A program made the position numbers and the translations under genes. The notes beneath the pieces were generated by a model. The model saw only the letters and a program-made list of their open reading frames with translations. It made no database searches and was not told the DNA's origin. From Methanobacteriaceae archaeon (GTDB taxonomy: Archaea; Methanobacteriota; Methanobacteria; Methanobacteriales; Methanobacteriaceae), in NCBI GenBank assembly GCA_030016715.1, contig JASEJD010000006.1, positions 60,154 to 124,153 of the forward strand: a DNA stretch of 64,000 nt, given 5' to 3'. Positions 58,701-64,000 of this stretch are shown here, piece after piece. Within the stretch, counting starts at the first letter, position 1. Each line of letters begins with the position of its first letter.

Positions 58701-59183
58701 CTATAATTTAACAACTTGATGTTTTAAAGTTTGAGGTTCAAGTAAAACCAGTGTTTTATCACCAGTTACATACCCACAAGCCTCTCCCGGGTTTATTACA
58801 AGAGTTTTACCTTCTTTGATATCCAATTTATGAGTATGTCCCCTGATAATCACATCATACTTCCCACTTTTTGAGAGTGCATCAACTAATAATTCATTAG
58901 TTCCATGGATTATTGCGAATTTTTTATCTGCAATTTCTATTTCTTTGAAGTCTTCTATAAAGCACAAATCTTGGTATGCTTTTCTAAGTCCTTCTCTTTC
59001 CCCGTCATTATTCCCAAAAACTGCTACAAATTTATTTTCTAGTCTAGAAAATTCATTAACAGTGAAGGGAGCTACTAAATCCCCGGCGTGTAGGACCATG
59101 TCCACATTATTCTGGTTAAAAATGTTCACTGCATTGTTTATGGCTTCCATATTATCATGGGTATCTGCTATAATTCCTATCAT
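58701..59183 (-). CDS. YfcE/MJ0936-type metallophosphoesterase
   Basis: A 160-aa calcineurin-like phosphodiesterase with the full metal-site series: IADTHDN, HAGDL, GNNDGE, IHGTN and RGHTHKLD. Relatives hydrolyse model phosphodiesters; the natural substrate is unknown. ATG 59183 begins MIGIIADTHDN, the usual start; a longer ORF to 59210 has no supporting site. Confidence 0.9.
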   Translation of the reverse strand: MIGIIADTHDNMEAINNAVNIFNQNNVDMVLHAGDLVAPFTVNEFSRLENKFVAVFGNNDGEREGLRKAYQDLCFIEDFKEIEIADKKFAIIHGTNELLVDALSKSGKYDVIIRGHTHKLDIKEGKTLVINPGEACGYVTGDKTLVLLEPQTLKHQVVKL

Positions 59184-59422
59184 ATAAAATATAGTATTTC
59201 TTTTGTTCATAATAAATATACTATTTAATTGGTTTGATTTTTTAGAATTATTCTTATAATTCTAAATTAGATGAGTTTAGTTATAATTTTGATGGAACTG
59301 TATACGGCATATATTAAAAGAAATTTCAAAGATACCACATAACTGATAATAGTAAAGTTTATATGTAAAAAATTAAAAACTTATTTCTAAGCCAAATTTT
59401 GGCTTTATTAGGATGTGATGAA

Positions 59423-59644
59423 TTGTTCGAAAATAGTTATAACAAAGAACAGAATTATTCAACTCCTGTGAATGTAGGAGAAGAATACGATGTTAAAATT
59501 GAAGATGAAGGTAGAGATGGAGACGGAATTGCTCGTGTAGAAGGCTTTGTAGTATTTGTATCAGGAGCTAAAGTCGGTGATGAAGTCAAGATAAGAATTA
59601 ACTCTGCTAGAAGAAAATTCGCTTTTGCTGAAATAGTCGAATAA
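59423..59644 (+). CDS. TRAM-domain RNA-binding protein
   Basis: A 73-aa protein: a single TRAM domain with [43 protein letters not shown] 59423 begins FENSYNKEQ, matching the start of small methanogen TRAM proteins; the longer ORF from 59399 is less likely. Single-TRAM proteins of methanogens bind RNA and can act as cold-responsive RNA chaperones. Probably a single-gene unit, with 240 bp upstream. Confidence 0.85.
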   Translation: MFENSYNKEQNYSTPVNVGEEYDVKIEDEGRDGDGIARVEGFVVFVSGAKVGDEVKIRINSARRKFAFAEIVE

Positions 59645-59930
59645 ATAAATAGATTAAATATTAGATTAAGGTTCTTGAAAATTGATAAATTAATTTTCAT
59701 GAATTATTTATTTTTTGTAAACAAGATTTTTTTATTGTTTGAATCTTTTGAAAGATGATTAATTTGATTTTTTTTTAGATAGTCTGTTTTTTTGGTTTTT
59801 AATTGTTGATTAAGAAGCTATTACTCTAATACTATTTACTTGATAATATTAATATTATGATTATAGATTCAATCTAGGATTTATGACTAAATATTTATAT
59901 ATTGTGCTGATTATCTTTAATACGGTGTAG
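59645..59930. other. Intergenic region upstream of trkH
   Basis: 286 bp, T-rich on the plus strand, with several T-runs (59722-59735, 59770-59790) that would terminate the TRAM gene. A TATA-like ATTTATATATTG lies at 59890-59902, about 30 bp from the trkH ATG. No other feature is recognised. Confidence 0.4.
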
Positions 59931-61358
59931 ATGATAGGTCATTTAAATAGAACCGATATTCGAGTTATATCCGAACATTTAGGAATTATTTTTCAAGGTG
60001 TGGGTGTAGCTGTTTTAATACCTTTAATAGCTGCTTTAATATATAATGATGCGGACTCTGTGGCATTCATTGTTCCGGGTGCATTCTCTATTTTAGTGGG
60101 GACATTATTAAGAAAAATTTTAGCTGGTAAAGGTCAGATAAAGCTTAAGCATGGTATGATTGTTGCTGGTCTGGCTTGGCTTTGGGCTGCTTTGATTGGT
60201 AGTTTTGTATTGATGCTGGCTGTTAATATTGATTTTTTAAATGCATACTTTGAGAGTATGTCCGCTTGGACAGGTAGTGGCCTTACTATATTTAGCAATG
60301 TGGAAATACTTCCCCGATCTATTCTATTTTTAAGAAGTCTTGAACAGTGGATTGGTGGATTAGGAGTTGTTATTGTAGTAATAGGAATACTTATTAGGCC
60401 CGGTACTGCGGCAGCTCGTTTATATAAAGCAGAAGCACGAGACGAGCGAATAAAACCTAATATAGTCAATACTGTTAAAACTATTTGGTGGATCTATTTA
60501 TTCTACACAGTTTTAGGAATTATTTTATATATACTTGCAGGTATGCCCCTTTTTGATGCAATTAATAACACATTAACCAATTTATCCACTGGTGGAATGT
60601 CAATTAATAACAATAATATTGGGGCTTATAACAATAATTTAATCTATGTTATAACCATGGTACTAATGATAATTGGTGGAACCAGCTTTTTAGTACATTA
60701 TAAAGCACTAAAAGGTAGATTGATTGATGTTCTTAAAGATATCCAGTTTCAAGCTATGATAATAATTTTAACTCTATTTTCAATACTTATGATTCTAAAT
60801 ACAAATCTTGGAACTATGAATTCTGTATTTAATGTAATATCCGCACTTACATGCACTGGATCAAGCATTCAACCTACAGATATTATGATTGCCTGGCCAG
60901 CTTATTCTAAGGTAATTATAATTGGAGCCATGATGATTGGTTGTGCTGCAGGTTCTACCACTGGCGCTATAAAAATCATAAGGATTGTAACTATTTTAAA
61001 GGGAATTTATTGGGAATTAATACGGATTTTATCTCCTGTTGGGACTGTTATACCTCGTAAAATATCTGGTAAATCCGTGAGTGATGTGGAAATTAGAGAA
61101 GCAGGATCATACGTTTTCTTATATTTAATCTTTATTTTTATTAGTTGGACCATTCTAGTTAGTCAAGGGTATGATGGCTTAAATTCTCTTTTTGAAGTAT
61201 TTTCTGCTCAAGGAAATGTAGGTCTTTCCATGGGCATTGTTTCTGCCAACATGCCAGATATTGCTCAGATAGCGCTTATAGGGAATATGTGGATAGGGAG
61301 ACTGGAAATAATACCCGTACTTGTTCTTTTAAAAAGTTTTTTTGATGTGTTTAACTAA
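59931..61358 (+). CDS. trkH: Trk-type potassium uptake protein, membrane subunit TrkH
   Basis: A 475-aa polytopic transporter with the four pore-repeat layout of Trk/Ktr/HKT. Visible pore-loop stretches include SAWTGSGLTIFSN, NLSTGGMSINN, LTCTGSSIQP and QGNVGLSMGI. ACGGTGTAG precedes the ATG. It pairs with trkA 149 bp downstream on the same strand. It takes up K+ across the cytoplasmic membrane. Confidence 0.93.
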   Translation: MIGHLNRTDIRVISEHLGIIFQGVGVAVLIPLIAALIYNDADSVAFIVPGAFSILVGTLLRKILAGKGQIKLKHGMIVAGLAWLWAALIGSFVLMLAVNIDFLNAYFESMSAWTGSGLTIFSNVEILPRSILFLRSLEQWIGGLGVVIVVIGILIRPGTAAARLYKAEARDERIKPNIVNTVKTIWWIYLFYTVLGIILYILAGMPLFDAINNTLTNLSTGGMSINNNNIGAYNNNLIYVITMVLMIIGGTSFLVHYKALKGRLIDVLKDIQFQAMIIILTLFSILMILNTNLGTMNSVFNVISALTCTGSSIQPTDIMIAWPAYSKVIIIGAMMIGCAAGSTTGAIKIIRIVTILKGIYWELIRILSPVGTVIPRKISGKSVSDVEIREAGSYVFLYLIFIFISWTILVSQGYDGLNSLFEVFSAQGNVGLSMGIVSANMPDIAQIALIGNMWIGRLEIIPVLVLLKSFFDVFN

Positions 61359-61506
61359 CAATAGATACATATTTAAGAGTTAACTTAAAAATTAATATGC
61401 TGATTGATTATATGATAATTAGTTGATTATAAAAAATTAATTGTTATATTTATAAAATTCTTTCATTAATTTATTTGAATTGAATTATTCTAATTAAGGT
61501 GTATGC

Positions 61507-62157
61507 ATGTATGTAGTAATAATGGGCGGCGGTAGAGTTGGATTAAATCTAGCATCATTCCTTATTTCAGATGGACATGATGTAACACTTATTGAAAATG
61601 ATGACAATTTATGTGGAAATGCAGCAGTGGAATTAGATGCACTGGTTATATGTGGTAATGGAACTGATACCAAGACACTGGAAGAGGCTAATGTTAAGGA
61701 TGCAGATGTATTCGTTGCTGCAACTGGTAATGATGAAACTAACCTTCTATCATGTATACTGGTAAGAGAATACAACATTCCGAAAATTATTGCCCGGGTA
61801 AGTAACCCTGATCATGAGGAAGCTTTCATAAAAGTAGGTATTGACGATGTTATAAGTCCTGAACTAACAGCTGCTGGATACTTGGAAAAACTTATCACCA
61901 GGCCAAAAGTTGCTGATCTTATTGTATTAGGAAAAGGAGATGCAGAAATACTTGACATAAAAGTGGAAAACAAAAAAGTGATTGGGAAAAGAATTGGGGA
62001 CATCAGTCCAACTGATGATTACATAATTGTAGCTTTATACAATAATGGAGATATAATAATTCCCCATTCAGACATGAAACTTGAAGAGGGAAATAAAATT
62101 TCAATTCTAGTCAAAACCAAGAGTGTTAAAAAGATCACCAAACTTTTCACCCAATGA
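61507..62157 (+). CDS. trkA: Trk potassium uptake regulatory subunit TrkA
   Basis: A 216-aa cytosolic protein: an NAD-binding TrkA-N domain ([18 protein letters not shown] near the N-terminus, [13 protein letters not shown] later) and a TrkA-C domain (about residues 140-216). It controls TrkH by binding NAD(H) or ATP. AAGGTG precedes the ATG. It shares an N-terminal domain type with the RCK part of the potassium channel. Confidence 0.93.
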   Translation: MYVVIMGGGRVGLNLASFLISDGHDVTLIENDDNLCGNAAVELDALVICGNGTDTKTLEEANVKDADVFVAATGNDETNLLSCILVREYNIPKIIARVSNPDHEEAFIKVGIDDVISPELTAAGYLEKLITRPKVADLIVLGKGDAEILDIKVENKKVIGKRIGDISPTDDYIIVALYNNGDIIIPHSDMKLEEGNKISILVKTKSVKKITKLFTQ

Positions 62158-62176
62158 TTTAATATATTGAGGCAAT

Positions 62177-63120
62177 ATGGATTTAATCACTCATTTTATA
62201 GTTCCATATATAATCTTGTTTTTTGCAAATAGTAAAAACAAGTTGGAAGGTGCTTTTGGTGGTATTTCAATTGATTTTGATTTTTTCATAGTCTTTATAG
62301 GAATACTATTTCCTCAACTATTTATTGTCACCCACCGTGGCATTACACATTCTTTTATCTTTGGTTTCATAACTGCCTTGATCTTTTTATTTATAATAAC
62401 TAGAAATCCGGTGCAAAGAGTAATTGGAAAAATAATAAGAAGAAATTTAAATCTCGAATTTACCAGGAAAACTATTTTACTGGCCTACTTTGGGGTTTTA
62501 ATCCATTAATGCTTGATTTTCTTACCACTGGTGGTATTCCCCTATTTTATCCGTTTTCTATTACTCGTTTTAGTGCTGAAATCTATAGCTATGTTGATCC
62601 ATTCATTACTGTTGCAGCTTTAATAGTTTTAGCCACCATATACTTCCAGATAGATATTCGCTACAAAAAAGCAGCTATGATTATATTTATGATCATGTTA
62701 GTATCTTTTGGAGGAATACGTTTATATGAAAAAAATAATGCGTTTAACGCTTTTAAACCTGATTTAAATGAAAATTTTACTGAAATTTCAACTTATCCCA
62801 CTTCAAACATGTTTTTATGGAGAGTAGTTGTCTCTGATCATGATAAAGGTGAATATCGTTTATATGAAAATGATGGTTTGAGTGGGAAGAAGAAATTTTT
62901 GGGAGAGTATCGCTCATTAAGTGTTGAGAATGGGAGTTATGAATCTGCCCTTATAGCTGTAAAAGATGCCAATCAATTATTGGAAGTTCAAGAATTTAAA
63001 TGGCATGCTTTTTATATGTGTATCGATGCCCAATATCAAAACAATAAATGGAAATTGACCTATTATGACTTTATTGGGTCTTATTCTACCCGAGAAAATT
63101 TAACTATTTATATTGATTAG
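62177..63120 (+). pseudogene. DUF457/YdjM-type membrane protein split by a frameshift
   Basis: Two frames cover one protein. The first (62177-62509) runs to the conserved THRGITHSFIFG motif and stops after GVLIH. The second (62509-63120) starts LDFLTTGGIPLFYPFS. Joined with one extra base they read GVLIHLMLDFLTTGG, as the intact homologue at 49739 and other family members do. The deletion lies in the TTAATG around 62506. The TAA stop overlaps the ATG of the second frame (TAATG), so two-chain expression by coupling is possible. The last 120 residues are a soluble domain after the membrane part. A sequencing error is the simplest explanation. Confidence 0.75.
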
Positions 63121-63165
63121 ATGTTAAGAAAACAGGTAAATTAGATAAATCCTTAAAACAGATTT

Positions 63166-63783
63166 TTAAATTCCTTTAAAAAACTGATAAGCAAGTTCAA
63201 CATGTCTTGAACCATTTTTTGTCCAAGGACCGTGCCCAGGTAATAAATATTCAAAATCCAGTACATTCAATTTTTCTAAGGACTTTTTCATTGCATTTAT
63301 GTCCCCACCAATATCTAATCTGCCAAAACCCCCATTGGCAAAAACTGTGTCCCCAGAGATCAATGTTTCCCCATCATATAAACAGATGCCTCCCGGAGTA
63401 TGGCCAGGAGTATGTATTATCTCAAAATTATGAATCATATCCCCGTCCTCTAAATAAACATCTACATTTAATGGTTCAAATGATTTTCCAAACATATAGG
63501 AAGCCGTGGCTATATCATCACCATTTTCTAGTGCAGGTGCATCTTCTTTGTGAATTGCGATTTTTTTAGAGATGTAATGATCTCCTCCAGAATGATCAAA
63601 ATGACTGTGGGTATTGACAATCATTGAAATATCATCTAAAGTCAAATCAGCTTTATTTAGGGAATTTATTATGTATTCAAGGTTATTTCCTGTTCCAGTA
63701 TCTACCATTACATCTTCAAAAATGTAGATATTAGAATCATATCCAATTCCTTCAATAAATAAAATATCATTGATTTTATCCAT
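63166..63783 (-). CDS. MBL-fold metallohydrolase (glyoxalase II-like)
   Basis: A 205-aa metallo-beta-lactamase-fold protein with THSHFDHSGGD (residues about 59-69), IIHTPGHTPGG and ISGDTVFANGG, and the C-terminal PGHGPWTKNG. These are the two-metal ligands of glyoxalase II-like hydrolases. The substrate is unknown. The ATG follows a short upstream region; it is convergent with the DUF457 gene. Confidence 0.88.
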   Translation of the reverse strand: MDKINDILFIEGIGYDSNIYIFEDVMVDTGTGNNLEYIINSLNKADLTLDDISMIVNTHSHFDHSGGDHYISKKIAIHKEDAPALENGDDIATASYMFGKSFEPLNVDVYLEDGDMIHNFEIIHTPGHTPGGICLYDGETLISGDTVFANGGFGRLDIGGDINAMKKSLEKLNVLDFEYLLPGHGPWTKNGSRHVELAYQFFKGI

Positions 63784-63936
63784 TTAAACACCCAATTCTA
63801 CTGTAATAAAAATTTAATGATTTATATAATTTTAGTTATAGATTAATTTATACTAATATTCTCCATTATTCAAATTAATATCATAATTTATTAGAAATGT
63901 TTCAAAAAACAATAATCAAAAAAAAGTAAGTAAAAG

Positions 63937-64000
<64 letters not shown>

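Overview
The window looks like chromosome of a hydrogenotrophic methanogen of the order Methanobacteriales, most likely Methanobacterium or a close relative. The evidence is low-GC DNA, archaeal promoters and Shine-Dalgarno sites, coenzyme M synthesis genes (comC-comD-comE), formylmethanofuran:H4MPT formyltransferase (ftr), a complete energy-converting hydrogenase B operon (ehbA to ehbP), and archaeal information-processing genes (FttA/aCPSF1, Nop5-fibrillarin, Hjc, proteasome beta, Taw2, TRAM protein). The genus is inferred from gene content, not from any search. I see no rRNA, CRISPR array, insertion sequence or prophage.

Layout. 1-9.8 kb: nitroreductase fragment, taw2, purP, psmB, fttA, purM, comCDE, hisE and a CBS-ParB protein. 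9.8-15.7 kb: MJ1316-type protein, gatB, a radical SAM enzyme, a zinc-ribbon membrane protein, a tRNA locus with an abnormal Asn/Leu hybrid followed by tRNA-His, hjc and a secreted protein. 15.7-23.8 kb: AI-2E-type permease, pyrK-pyrD, nop5-flpA, coaBC, a zinc-finger/KH protein and an AIM24 protein. 24-35 kb: PsbP-like lipoproteins, a Pro-rich anchored protein, pheA, an Rnl3-type RNA ligase, five consecutive CBS-domain genes, then queE-queD, DUF366 and a PPC-domain protein. 35-39 kb: nucleotidyltransferase, homoserine dehydrogenase, a lone Cas4-like nuclease and an ACT regulator. 39.5-49 kb: the ehb operon on the minus strand. 49-64 kb: membrane proteins, an aspartoacylase-like protein, argG with a BofA-like gene, nnr, a K+ channel with three copies of an unusual C-terminal domain, ftr, a UPF0104 protein, a phosphodiesterase, a TRAM protein, trkH-trkA, a frameshifted DUF457 protein, an MBL hydrolase and the 3' part of a tRNA.

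Functional links. Ehb uses the ion gradient to drive low-potential ferredoxin reduction with H2 for carbon assimilation. comCDE and ftr serve methanogenesis. PurP, PurM, PyrDK, HisE, ArgG, Hom and PheA serve nucleotide and amino-acid synthesis. TrkH/TrkA and the K+ channel control potassium. QueD/QueE, Taw2, GatB, Nop5-FlpA, the RNA ligase and FttA handle RNA.

The observations most worth a second look are the Asn/Leu tRNA hybrid; genes whose ORF extends past the first canonical start (RNA ligase) or lacks one (BofA, apparent ACG start); an untracked 30-codon ORF coupled to ehbF; the K+ channel triplication; a perfect palindrome in the probable fttA leader; and the five-gene CBS block.
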